Positions 1-7,303 of a DNA stretch of 53,639 bases are shown piece after piece. A program made the position numbers and the translations under genes. Positions within the stretch are counted from its first letter, which is position 1, and each line of letters opens with the position of its first letter. The DNA is from Oscillospiraceae bacterium (GTDB taxonomy: Bacteria; Bacillota; Clostridia; Oscillospirales; Oscillospiraceae), in assembly GCA_017437095.1 (NCBI GenBank), contig JAFSBW010000027.1, forward strand, positions 1 through 53,639, in the 5' to 3' direction. The notes beneath the pieces were generated by a model, which searched no databases, was not told the origin of the DNA, and worked only from the letters and a program-made list of their open reading frames with translations.

Positions 1-765
1 CTGATGGACGCCGGTGTTCCCATCAAGCGCCCCGTTGCAGGTATTTCCTGCGGCCTGATCTCCGACCAGGAGACCGGCGAGTGGAGAACCTTCACCGATA
101 TTCAGGGTGTTGAGGACTTCCACGGCGAAATGGACTTCAAGGTAGCCGGTACTACCGAGTGTATTACCGCCATCCAGATGGACCTGAAGAACAAGGGCCT
201 GACCATGGAGATCATTGCCGACGCTCTGGAGCGCTGCCGCAAGGCTCGCCTGACCATCCTGGAAGAGGTCATGCTGCCCTGCATCGCTGAGCCCCGCGCT
301 GAGGTCAGCGAGTTCGCTCCCAAGATGATCTCCATGAAGATCCCCGTAGACAAGATCCGTGAGGTTATCGGCTCCGGCGGCAAGACCATCCAGAAGATCT
401 GTGCCGATACCGGCGCTAAGGTAGACATCGAGGACGATGGCAGCGTATTCATCTCCGCTGTGGATTCCGCCGCTGCTTACGCCGCCAAGAAGATGGTGGA
501 CGACATCTGCTTCGTTCCCGAGGTTGGCAAGCTGTACTACGGCAAGGTCGTTCGCATCCTGCCCATCGGCGCTTTCGTAGAGATCGCTCCCGGCCACGAC
601 GGCATGGTGCATATCTCCAAGCTGGAAAACCGCCGTGTAGAAAAGGTTGAAGACGTGCTGAACCTGGGCGATATGACTTGGGTTAAGTTCATGGGCTTCG
701 ACGAGAAGGGCCGCGCAAACTTCAGCCGCAAGGACGCTCTGAAGGAGCTGGCTGACCAGCAGTAA
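1..765 (+). CDS. pnp: Polyribonucleotide nucleotidyltransferase, C-terminal part (5' end outside window)
   Basis: PNPase degrades RNA 3' to 5' using phosphate and releases nucleoside diphosphates; it acts as a cytoplasmic trimer. The frame is open from base 1, so the gene is cut by the window edge: about 254 residues are present of the roughly 700 usual for the family. The fragment starts in the second RNase PH domain (GISCGLI, then the helical region with RKARLTILEEVM). A KH domain follows, with its GxxG loop as GSGG at about fragment residue 124. The S1 domain begins near residue 181 (GKVVRILPIGAFVEI). The protein ends soon after S1, without a long C-terminal tail. A strong intrinsic terminator follows directly. 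Confidence 0.97.
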   Translation: MMDAGVPIKRPVAGISCGLISDQETGEWRTFTDIQGVEDFHGEMDFKVAGTTECITAIQMDLKNKGLTMEIIADALERCRKARLTILEEVMLPCIAEPRAEVSEFAPKMISMKIPVDKIREVIGSGGKTIQKICADTGAKVDIEDDGSVFISAVDSAAAYAAKKMVDDICFVPEVGKLYYGKVVRILPIGAFVEIAPGHDGMVHISKLENRRVEKVEDVLNLGDMTWVKFMGFDEKGRANFSRKDALKELADQQ

Positions 766-770
766 TTTAC

Positions 771-802
771 CTGGGGCTGTTGCCTTTCGGCAGCGGCCCC
801 AG
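771..802 (+). terminator. Intrinsic terminator of pnp
   Basis: A 14-bp stem (771-784 with 789-802, two G-T wobbles) closes a TTTC tetraloop six bases after the pnp stop codon. The T-run that follows is short (TTCCCATTT), but stem strength and position fit a terminator. Confidence 0.75.
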
Positions 803-811
803 TTCCCATTT

Positions 812-963
812 GGCTCCCCCCTTGGGGGAGCTGTCAGCGCAGCTGACTGAGAGGGCTGGCTCTCCCTCTGGGAGAGCTGTCAGCGAAGCTGACTGAGAGG
901 GCCGGCTCCCCCCTTGGGGGAGCTGTCAGCGAAGCTGACTGAGAGGGCCGGCTCCCCCCTGGG
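812..963. repeat. 46-bp tandem repeat, three full units plus a partial one
   Basis: Units at 812-857, 858-903 and 904-949 are near identical, and a fourth is broken off at 950-963. Each unit carries two small hairpins: a C-rich/G-rich arm pair (GCTCCCCC...GGGGGAGC, or the variant CTCTCCC...GGGAGAG) and GTCAGC-gaa-GCTGAC, then TGAGAGGGC. The second unit differs on both arms of its first hairpin in a compensating way. I recall similar elements scattered through Clostridia genomes, but cannot search for copies here. Confidence 0.9.
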
Positions 964-973
964 ACGGCAGGAT

Positions 974-1008
974 AGATATAAGATATAAGATATAAGATAT
1001 GAGATATG
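974..1008. repeat. 7-bp microsatellite (AGATATA/AGATATG)x5
   Basis: Five head-to-tail 7-bp units run from 974 to 1008, three AGATATA then two AGATATG, followed by ATATAT. The gap between pnp and bioY (766-1121) thus holds the pnp terminator, the 46-bp repeats, this microsatellite and about 100 unassigned bases. I saw no convincing sigma-A promoter in it. Confidence 0.85.
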
Positions 1009-1102
1009 ATATATCCGCACTGTTCTTTTATCTATCATCTGGCCTTTTAGCTCTCCTGGTGGGGCAAACTCCGCAGAGGAAGCTTGGCTTGAGTGTATTT
1101 TC

Positions 1103-1130
1103 TTGACCGGAGGTCAAACCTATGAAGGTT
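1103..1130 (+). promoter_or_regulatory. Two small inverted repeats covering the bioY ribosome site and start codon
   Basis: TTGACC (1103-1108) and GGTCAA (1112-1117) form a perfect 6-bp inverted repeat with a 3-base centre. The ribosome site GGAGG (1109-1113) lies inside it. Directly after it, AACCT (1117-1121) and AGGTT (1126-1130) flank the ATG at 1122. The arrangement could be a repressor operator or a translation-blocking fold. It is not the long spaced BirA-type operator I know from Bacillus. Function is inferred only. Confidence 0.35.
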
Positions 1131-1631
1131 AGGTCCCTAACCCTGTGCGCCATGTTCACGGCCCTTAGCTGCCTGTGCGCCTGGCTTACGATCCCCTTTC
1201 CCGGCGTTCCCTTTACTATGCAGACCTTTGCCATCGCCCTTACCCTTATGGTCCTGGGCGGCAAGAGGGGCTGCGCCGCCATTTTTGCCTATTTGCTGCT
1301 GGGTGTATGCGGTTTGCCCGTGTTTTCCGGCTTTCAAGGGGGCGTATGGGCCTTGGTTGGGCCAACCGGCGGTTTCCTGATGGGCTTTGGGCTGGGCGCT
1401 CTGGGCTACTGGGCGCTTACCGCCCTGGGCGTAAAGCCTGTCCCGGCTGCCGCAGCTTGTCTTGCCGTCAGTTACCTTTCCGGCTGCCTATGGTATGCCT
1501 TTGGTTACCTGAGCGGCGCAGCCAGCTTGGGCGCAGCCGCTTTGCAATGCGTAGTGCCTTTTTTGATCCCGGACGGGATCAAGCTTGCCCTGGCTGCCAT
1601 TGTTTCTAAGAAGCTGAATAAATTGGTCTAA
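1122..1631 (+). CDS. bioY: Biotin transporter substrate-binding (S) component BioY
   Basis: BioY is the integral membrane biotin-binding subunit of an energy-coupling-factor (ECF) transporter. It either works with the shared EcfA/A'/T module, encoded elsewhere, or transports slowly alone. The 169 residues are almost entirely hydrophobic, with about six membrane segments. The family signature is visible mid-protein as GLPVFSG and then GGVWALVGPTGGFLMGF. GGAGG lies 8 bases before ATG 1122 and is buried in an inverted repeat. No ecf genes or biotin synthesis genes are nearby, so the cell probably scavenges biotin. A hairpin just after the stop overlaps the next gene's ribosome site. Confidence 0.93.
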   Translation: MKVRSLTLCAMFTALSCLCAWLTIPFPGVPFTMQTFAIALTLMVLGGKRGCAAIFAYLLLGVCGLPVFSGFQGGVWALVGPTGGFLMGFGLGALGYWALTALGVKPVPAAAACLAVSYLSGCLWYAFGYLSGAASLGAAALQCVVPFLIPDGIKLALAAIVSKKLNKLV

Positions 1632-1637
1632 ACACTT

Positions 1638-1668
1638 CCCCTTGCGGCATACACTATGCCGGAAGGGG
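1638..1668 (+). terminator. Hairpin between bioY and pdaA that includes the pdaA ribosome site
   Basis: CCCCTT and GGCATA arms (1638-1651) pair with TATGCC and AAGGGG (1655-1668), followed by GATTTTCTT. It looks like a weak terminator for bioY. Its 3' arm also supplies the GGAAGGGGG ribosome site of the next gene, so reading through it or melting it would decide pdaA translation. Confidence 0.55.
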
Positions 1669-1677
1669 GATTTTCTT

Positions 1678-2451
1678 ATGAAGAAAAAGGAATTTTTCAT
1701 GCTGCTTAGCGCCGCGCTGGCAGTTTTGGGCATCGTAGTGGTGGGCATTCGTGGCAGCAGCGTGGCTGCCATTGGCTGGGGCTTGTGCTTCCGCACCCCC
1801 GGCATGCCGCCGGAGGGCCCTGGGGACGGGGCTGAGCTTTCCCGGTACTCTGCCGCCTATTTGGGCAACACCCAAGAAAAGGTGCTATACCTAACCTTTG
1901 ACGCAGGCTACGAAAACGGATGTACCGAAAAAATACTGGATGTGCTGAAAAAGCACAACGCCCCGGCGGCCTTTTTCCTGGTAGGCAATTATATAGAGCG
2001 AAATGCCGACCTGGTGCGCCGCATGGTAGATGAGGGCCATATCGTGGGCAACCACACCATGCACCACCCGGATATGGCAAAGCTTACCGACAAAGCCGCC
2101 TTTGAAAAAGAGCTTAAGGATCTGGAAGCGCTGTTCCTGGAAACTACGGGCAAGGAGCTTCCCAAATTTTACCGCCCGCCCCAGGGCTCATATTCCCAAA
2201 AAAATCTGCAAATGGCCCAAAGCCTGGGCTACCGCACGGTGTTCTGGAGCCTTGCCTATGTAGACTGGAAAAACGATGCCCAGCCTGCGCCTGAGGAGGC
2301 CCTGCAAAAGGTCTTATCCCGAACACACGACGGCGCGGTGGTGCTTCTGCACTCCACCAGCCAAACCAACGCCGAAATTTTGGATGAGCTGCTCACCCAA
2401 TGGGAAGCTATGGGCTACCGCTTTGCTCCCATTACAGAGTTATTTCCTTAA
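1678..2451 (+). CDS. pdaA: PdaA-like polysaccharide deacetylase (spore-cortex muramic acid de-N-acetylase)
   Basis: In sporulating Bacillus, PdaA removes the acetyl group of muramic acid, a step toward the muramic delta-lactam of the spore cortex. This 257-residue protein starts at ATG 1678, ten bases after GGAAGGGGG. It has an N-terminal signal anchor (MKKKEFFMLLSAALAVLGIVVVG) and then a NodB-homology domain: motif 1 is TFDAGYENG, motif 2 is HIVGNHTMHH, and RPPQGSYS and LLHST follow. The usual second Asp of motif 1 is Ala here; PdaA proteins characteristically deviate at that position, which argues for PdaA rather than a general chitin deacetylase. It converges with spoIIE, consistent with a sporulation role. 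Confidence 0.85.
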   Translation: MKKKEFFMLLSAALAVLGIVVVGIRGSSVAAIGWGLCFRTPGMPPEGPGDGAELSRYSAAYLGNTQEKVLYLTFDAGYENGCTEKILDVLKKHNAPAAFFLVGNYIERNADLVRRMVDEGHIVGNHTMHHPDMAKLTDKAAFEKELKDLEALFLETTGKELPKFYRPPQGSYSQKNLQMAQSLGYRTVFWSLAYVDWKNDAQPAPEEALQKVLSRTHDGAVVLLHSTSQTNAEILDELLTQWEAMGYRFAPITELFP

Positions 2452-2533
2452 TTTATCCTAAATATAGTGTTATTTTTCCAAATTTTACCCCCAGATGTTG
2501 TGTTTCGACAGGTTTTGCAAATAATTTGTGATA

Positions 2534-4462
2534 TTATGCAGGTGCAAGCCGAATCACGGCGACGGTGGCATCGTCACCGTTTTCCAGGCTGCTCAGCTCC
2601 AGGATCTCTGCCGCCACCTCCCCGGGCGGCGTAGCTGAGCTTACTGCCAGCGAGGCTATGGCATCTCCTGCGCCAACGCCATCGCTGAGAAGCACCAGCG
2701 TTTCCCCTCTGCGAAGGGACAGCCGCTCCACCGTCTCCCGGCCTTCCTGCACCGAAAGGCCCGGCGGAGGAGTGGCTGTTCCTATTTTTCTGCCCCCCAT
2801 GGGGGAGATCACCCAGCTGGGGGCAGAGCCCCATTTGTAAAGGGAGGCTTTGCCGGTAGACAGATCCAGCTGAGCGATGTCCACCGTAGCTGCCCCTGCC
2901 TGATTTCGCAGGGCGAAAAGGCTGTTCAGGCTTCGCAGAGCATATTCCGCCGGAAATCCGGCGCACAGCAGCTGCTTCAGCGTATCCATGGCCGCCATCC
3001 CCTCAGCTACCGCCTCCTCTCCCGTTCCCATGCCGTCGCAAAGCACTACATAGTAGTTATCCTCCGTTCCCGCAAACCAGCAGCACCGGTCCGCGTTTTC
3101 ATGCTCCTTTCGGTTGGCGTACACCGCCACCTTTGGCTGAAATTTTTGCCTGGCCGGCCTTTGCCGCCGGGTCAGGCTGTCAGATAAGCCCTGCAAATAG
3201 CTTTCCAAAAATCCGTACTGCTGTACGATCGCCGCCATGCATTCTTCCTGCCGGGTATGGTAGGCCTTATGCAGCCGCAGCTGCTCCTGCCCCCAGCGCA
3301 GCTGCTGCACTACCCGCTCCCCTCTGCGGCATTGCACCGGCAGATCCTCCTTGCTTTGCAGCGAGCCGTGGAGTACCTCCGGCGGCAGCGCCAGCACCGC
3401 CTGCTTATCCTGGCAGCTTTTGCGGCAGGAGCAGCCCTCGCAAGCGGCCTGGGCATAGCGCTGGGTCAGCGCTTCTTCGTCTGGGGTGGGCTGTCTGGCC
3501 GCGCGCAGGATCTGCCCGGTTTGGGCCATAACATGGGCCGCCATTTCCAGCCTTACCTGCAATAGCCCCGTTTCTCCCCTGCGGTGGGCCGCAGGGGGCG
3601 TGGCTTTTCCCTGATACAAGCGGCGGCTAAGCCCCCCTATGCCCAGGGGCAGCGCCAGCCAGGGATCCCAAACCCCGTGGATGACCATAACCAGAAAATA
3701 GCAAACCGCCGAAGCCATGGTTTTCGCCCGGGCAGCGCCTACGGGGCTGAGGCTCAGCAGCCACCCCATGGTAAGCACCGCCGTCATAGGCACAGCCGTT
3801 ACCCTGGCCAGATCCAGCGCCAGCCCTGCCAGGGCCGCCGCGGGAAAGGCCCGGCCCGCCGCTAAAAAGCCTGCCAAAATAAACCCGGGATTCAGCCCCG
3901 GAATGGGCAGCGCCTGCACCAGGGCCAGAGCCCAAAAGCCGCCCGCTATCCAGTGGGGCAAGGGATCCCGCCGGGTGGTCACCAGCCGGGTAAGCCCGGT
4001 TACGGCGAAGGCCAAGGCAATGCGCAGCAGGTACACCGCGGTTGGGGTATCGTCCCCCAAAACCAGCAGAAAACCCAGGCCGCATCCGGCTAGGATCAGG
4101 GCGGAAACCGCCGGCAGCAGCAGCGGTGAAGCTTTTGTCAGCCTTCTGTCCCCCAAAGCCATAGCGGCGACCAGGGCGATCGCAGTCCATGTTAGGCCCA
4201 TAATGCCCTCCTGCCCCCAGTACACCAGGTAGCCGGCAGCCCCGCCCAGGGCCACCAGCCCCGCCTGCCATCCGAAAAGGCCGCATACTGCCGCCGCGGC
4301 CAGGGGCAAGCTTCGGTGCAGCAGGCTTGCGGCGCTCAGCACAAACCCAGCCAGCAAATGCGCCCCCACCGTTGCCCCGATGCGCACCCTTTGGTCACTT
4401 TTCAGCGCCAAAATCTGTCCCCGTACCTTCTGCAAGCGGTTTCCCATCGTCGCCATCATCAT
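2534..4462 (-). CDS. spoIIE: Stage II sporulation protein E, membrane-bound PP2C phosphatase
   Basis: SpoIIE dephosphorylates SpoIIAA-P at the asymmetric septum to activate sigma-F in the forespore. Residues about 25-300 are a string of hydrophobic segments. A cysteine-rich linker follows (C341-x2-C344-x-C346-x3-C350). The PP2C domain shows VVLCDGMGTGEEA (Asp476), LLSDGVGAGD and NGDDATV metal-site motifs. I chose ATG 4462 (642 residues) because AGGAAGG lies 11 bases before it; a GTG 16 codons upstream has no ribosome site. Bacillus subtilis SpoIIE is about 827 residues, so the regulatory middle is shorter. The gene is divergent from the CYTH gene and converges on pdaA. Confidence 0.9.
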   Translation of the reverse strand: MMMATMGNRLQKVRGQILALKSDQRVRIGATVGAHLLAGFVLSAASLLHRSLPLAAAAVCGLFGWQAGLVALGGAAGYLVYWGQEGIMGLTWTAIALVAAMALGDRRLTKASPLLLPAVSALILAGCGLGFLLVLGDDTPTAVYLLRIALAFAVTGLTRLVTTRRDPLPHWIAGGFWALALVQALPIPGLNPGFILAGFLAAGRAFPAAALAGLALDLARVTAVPMTAVLTMGWLLSLSPVGAARAKTMASAVCYFLVMVIHGVWDPWLALPLGIGGLSRRLYQGKATPPAAHRRGETGLLQVRLEMAAHVMAQTGQILRAARQPTPDEEALTQRYAQAACEGCSCRKSCQDKQAVLALPPEVLHGSLQSKEDLPVQCRRGERVVQQLRWGQEQLRLHKAYHTRQEECMAAIVQQYGFLESYLQGLSDSLTRRQRPARQKFQPKVAVYANRKEHENADRCCWFAGTEDNYYVVLCDGMGTGEEAVAEGMAAMDTLKQLLCAGFPAEYALRSLNSLFALRNQAGAATVDIAQLDLSTGKASLYKWGSAPSWVISPMGGRKIGTATPPPGLSVQEGRETVERLSLRRGETLVLLSDGVGAGDAIASLAVSSATPPGEVAAEILELSSLENGDDATVAVIRLAPA

Positions 4463-4556
4463 TTGTAGCACAACCTTCCTAAAGTCTTTGATGCATACAA
4501 ATCCTACCACGCCCCATTTAATTTTGCTGTCGTAACAGATAAGGGGCGAAAGTTTC

Positions 4557-4585
4557 TTGCAAGTAGGCTCATGTCGGTGTATAAT
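4557..4585 (+). promoter_or_regulatory. Sigma-A promoter of the CYTH-exonuclease pair
   Basis: TTGCAA (4557-4562), a 17-base spacer and a perfect TATAAT (4580-4585). Transcription would begin near 4592, about 32 bases before ATG 4624, with AAAGGAGA as ribosome site between. Confidence 0.85.
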
Positions 4586-4623
4586 GGTGTTAATGCTCTT
4601 AGAGAAAAAAGGAGAAACTTGTT

Positions 4624-5202
4624 ATGGCATTGGAATATGAACTGAAATATACCGCCGATGAGGACACCCTTTCCTCCATCGCCCGGGTGCTGCCCCCCGC
4701 TTCCCAGGAGCTGGATATGCATACCACCTATTTCGACACTCCCGCCGGAGATTTTGCCGCCCGCCGCTATACCCTGCGCCTGCGCCAGGAGAACGAACGC
4801 TCCGTTGCCACGCTGAAGACCCCCGCCAAGGGCAAGGGCCGGCAGGAATACGAGGTAGAAGCCGCCAGCATCGAAGCCGCTATCCTTGCGTTATGTAAAC
4901 TTGGCGCCCCCGGGGAGCTATCCGAGCTGGCCGCCAAGGGCCTTGCGCCTCTGTGCGAAGCAAAATTCCACCGCACTACCTGGGATCTTTTCATCGGCGA
5001 AGCCTATATCGAGCTGGCGCTGGACAAGGGCGTGCTCCTCGGCGGAGGCAAGGAAGAGGCCTTCTGCGAGATCGAGGTTGAGCTGAAAGAGGGCGACAAG
5101 GAGATCGTAGATGCCTTCGGCGCGGATCTTGCCAACGCCTGCGGTCTGAAAGTTCAGCCCAAGAGCAAATACCAGCGGGCCAAGGCGCTGCTGGAAAAGT
5201 AA
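4624..5202 (+). CDS. CYTH-domain (triphosphate tunnel metalloenzyme) protein
   Basis: CYTH proteins form an eight-stranded tunnel that binds and hydrolyses triphosphates (inorganic triphosphate, thiamine triphosphate) or makes cyclic AMP, depending on the member. The N-terminal ExExK signature is EYELK (Glu4, Glu6, Lys8). Further charged tunnel strands are visible: YTLRLRQEN, ATLKTP, EYEVE, ELALDKG, FCEIEVELKEG and KSKYQRA. At 192 residues it is a single-domain form without a CHAD domain. Its own strong promoter lies upstream, and the DnaQ-like exonuclease follows after 19 bases. Substrate cannot be told from sequence; tripolyphosphatase is the commonest activity of stand-alone members. Confidence 0.85.
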   Translation: MALEYELKYTADEDTLSSIARVLPPASQELDMHTTYFDTPAGDFAARRYTLRLRQENERSVATLKTPAKGKGRQEYEVEAASIEAAILALCKLGAPGELSELAAKGLAPLCEAKFHRTTWDLFIGEAYIELALDKGVLLGGGKEEAFCEIEVELKEGDKEIVDAFGADLANACGLKVQPKSKYQRAKALLEK

Positions 5203-5221
5203 CAGAAAGAAAGGCAAGCCT

Positions 5222-5911
5222 ATGGCAGAATTTTCCCAATTATTCGCCAAATATGACCGCCTGGTGCTTTTCGATACGGAAACCACCGGCCTGGACTACC
5301 GCCGGGACGAGGTGATCGAGTTCGCCGCCGTGGTGGTGGAGAATCAAAACGGCCAAGCTGTCATTACCGAGGAGTACGACCAGCTGGTGGCTCTCAGCCC
5401 CGGGGGCTTCGTACCGCCGAAAATTACCCAGCTTACCGGCATCTCTACCCAGGATCTGCTTCAAAAGGGCCTGCCCAAGACCCGGGTGTGCGCCGACATT
5501 GCCCGCATGATCCAGGGCAATACCCTGCTGCTGGCCTATAACGCCCATTTTGACCTGAGCTTTCTGTTTTATATGCTCATGCGTGACGGCGACATCGCCA
5601 TCCTCAAGGGCAAGGACAAGCTGGATCTGCTCACGGTATACAAAGACCGCCGCTGTTATCCCCACAAGCTGTGCAATGCCATCGAAGCCTACGGCCTTTC
5701 CGGCCAGGTGGTCAATTCCCACCGGGCGGTGGACGATGTGGTGGCTACCGTGGCAGTTATGCGGGAAATGGAAAAGGAGCGCAGCGATCTTGAGCGTTAT
5801 ATAAACCTTTTCGGTTACCATCCCAAGTTTGGCATCAGCGGCAAGCCCATCGGCTCCGTAACCTACAAGCCCCAGGGCCTGGAGCCCGGCACCCCTATAT
5901 ACCTGAAATAA
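5222..5911 (+). CDS. DEDDh-family 3'-5' exonuclease (DnaQ-like)
   Basis: A 229-residue protein with the RNase T/DnaQ exonuclease fold, which removes nucleotides from 3' ends with two metal ions. Exo I is LFDTETTGLD (about residues 15-24), Exo II is NAHFDLSF, and Exo III is the DEDDh form HRAVDDV. It lacks polymerase domains and the C-terminal part of true Pol III epsilon, so it is a stand-alone exonuclease with DNA or RNA as substrate. It is probably co-transcribed with the CYTH gene (AGAAAGG before ATG 5222). A cluster of three hairpins separates it from the aminotransferase. Confidence 0.88.
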   Translation: MAEFSQLFAKYDRLVLFDTETTGLDYRRDEVIEFAAVVVENQNGQAVITEEYDQLVALSPGGFVPPKITQLTGISTQDLLQKGLPKTRVCADIARMIQGNTLLLAYNAHFDLSFLFYMLMRDGDIAILKGKDKLDLLTVYKDRRCYPHKLCNAIEAYGLSGQVVNSHRAVDDVVATVAVMREMEKERSDLERYINLFGYHPKFGISGKPIGSVTYKPQGLEPGTPIYLK

Positions 5912-5970
5912 TACTGTTTCTTGATGAAAAGCTTTAAAAAGCTCCAAAGAAATGTATTGCCTGCATTTTT

Positions 5971-6030
5971 GGTGGCGATGCCACCGAGCCGCTGATTGCG
6001 GCTCCAATAAAACGATGAAATCGTTTTATT
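5971..6030. repeat. Three consecutive perfect hairpins
   Basis: GGTGGC-gat-GCCACC (5971-5985), GAGCCGC-tgatt-GCGGCTC (5986-6004) and an 11-bp stem AATAAAACGAT with ATCGTTTTATT around GAA (6006-6030) follow one another with at most one base between. The 147-base gap contains little else. Such back-to-back stems suggest a dispersed structured repeat. The last, U-rich stem could also weaken readthrough from the exonuclease gene. Confidence 0.85.
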
Positions 6031-6058
6031 AAAATTCGTATAATAAGGAGAACTACTT

Positions 6059-7234
6059 ATGATCAACGAAAAAGCCTATGCCCTGGGCGCCAACCGCTCC
6101 TGCATCCGGGATCTTTTTGAATACGGCTGCCAGCGCGCCGCCATCGTGGGCCGGGAGAATGTGTACGATTATTCCCTGGGTAACCCCTCCATCCCCTCTC
6201 CCAAAGAGGTCAACCAGGCAATTTGTGACATCATTTCCGATACCGATTCCCTGGCCATCCACGGCTATACCTCCGCCATCGGCGATCTTGCCTGCCGGGA
6301 AGCCATCGCCAATGACCTCAATGCCCGCTACGAAGCCTGCGTGCAGCCCAGCGAGCTGTTCATCGGCTGCGGCGCTGCCCCGGAGCTTTGCGCCGTATTT
6401 AAGGCCCTGGCGGTACCCGGCGCGGAGATCCTGGCCATTGCCCCCTATTTTCCGGAGTATAAGCCCTTTGCGGAAGAAGCGGGCTGCGCTTTCCGGGTAG
6501 TTCCCCCGGATGTACCGGGCTTTCAGATCAAGCTGGACGCGGTAGAGCAGATGCTTACCCCCAACACCGCCGCCATTATCATCAACTCCCCCAACAACCC
6601 CGCCGGTACGGTGTATACCCGCCAAACTTTGGAAGACCTGGCAAAGCTCTTAACCCGCAAGGGCGAGGAATTTGGCCATCCTATCTATATCGTAGCGGAC
6701 GAGCCCTACCGGGAGCTGTGCTACGACGGCGTGCAGGCCCCCTTTATTCCCCTGATCTACCCCAATACCGTCGTTTGCTATTCCTACTCCAAGAGCCTGA
6801 GCCTGCCCGGCGAGCGCATTGGCTATATCTATGTGCCCGCCCAGGCCCAAGACAGCAAGGCCCTTTACGCCGCCATCGCCGGCGCGGCCAGGGCCGGCGG
6901 CCATGTTTGCGCCCCCAGCCTGCTGCAAAAGGTGATCGCCCGGTGCGCCCATCTGCGCCCGGATCTGGATGCTTATGAGCGCAACCGCAAGACCCTCATG
7001 GAGGGCCTTACCGCCATGGGCTACGAAATGGCCAAGCCCGACGGCGCGTTCTACCTGTTTATCAAAGCCCCCGGCGGCGATGCCGTGGCGTTTTCCAACA
7101 AGGCCAAGGAAAAGGATCTTCTGGTAGTCCCCGGCGACGGCTTCGGCTGCCCCGGCTACTTCCGCATCTGCTACTGCGTAAGCTATGACCAGATCGTTAA
7201 GAGCCTTCCCGTATTTAAAGCTCTGCTGGATTGA
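6059..7234 (+). CDS. PLP-dependent class I/II aminotransferase
   Basis: A 391-residue fold-type I aminotransferase that moves amino groups between an amino acid and a 2-oxo acid through pyridoxal phosphate. The PLP lysine is Lys245 in SYSKSLSLPGERIGY. SPNNPAGTVYT and VADEPYRELCYDG are the conserved Asn and Asp/Tyr co-factor segments, and RICYC near the end carries the substrate carboxylate Arg. The AspC-like layout suggests Asp/aromatic or broad specificity, which sequence alone does not resolve. AAGGAG at 6045-6050 fixes ATG 6059. The murI gene after it has its own promoter. Confidence 0.9.
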   Translation: MINEKAYALGANRSCIRDLFEYGCQRAAIVGRENVYDYSLGNPSIPSPKEVNQAICDIISDTDSLAIHGYTSAIGDLACREAIANDLNARYEACVQPSELFIGCGAAPELCAVFKALAVPGAEILAIAPYFPEYKPFAEEAGCAFRVVPPDVPGFQIKLDAVEQMLTPNTAAIIINSPNNPAGTVYTRQTLEDLAKLLTRKGEEFGHPIYIVADEPYRELCYDGVQAPFIPLIYPNTVVCYSYSKSLSLPGERIGYIYVPAQAQDSKALYAAIAGAARAGGHVCAPSLLQKVIARCAHLRPDLDAYERNRKTLMEGLTAMGYEMAKPDGAFYLFIKAPGGDAVAFSNKAKEKDLLVVPGDGFGCPGYFRICYCVSYDQIVKSLPVFKALLD

Positions 7235-7242
7235 TTTTTCCG

Positions 7243-7271
7243 TTGCAACCTTTTGCACCTTTTGATAAAAT
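7243..7271 (+). promoter_or_regulatory. Sigma-A promoter of murI-udk operon
   Basis: TTGCAA (7243-7248), 17-base spacer, TAAAAT (7266-7271), about 32 bases before the murI start codon. Confidence 0.7.
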
Positions 7272-7303
7272 AAACCCAGGAAAGACAGAAAGGGCGTGAT
7301 TTT

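Noticed and set aside
2503..2509. TTCGACA, resembling a Spo0A box
   Set aside because: It lies in the gap between the 3' ends of two convergent genes, not upstream of either; a 7-mer match is expected by chance.
6039..6044. TATAAT before the aminotransferase gene
   Set aside because: It directly touches the AAGGAG ribosome site, so a transcript starting there would lose that site.
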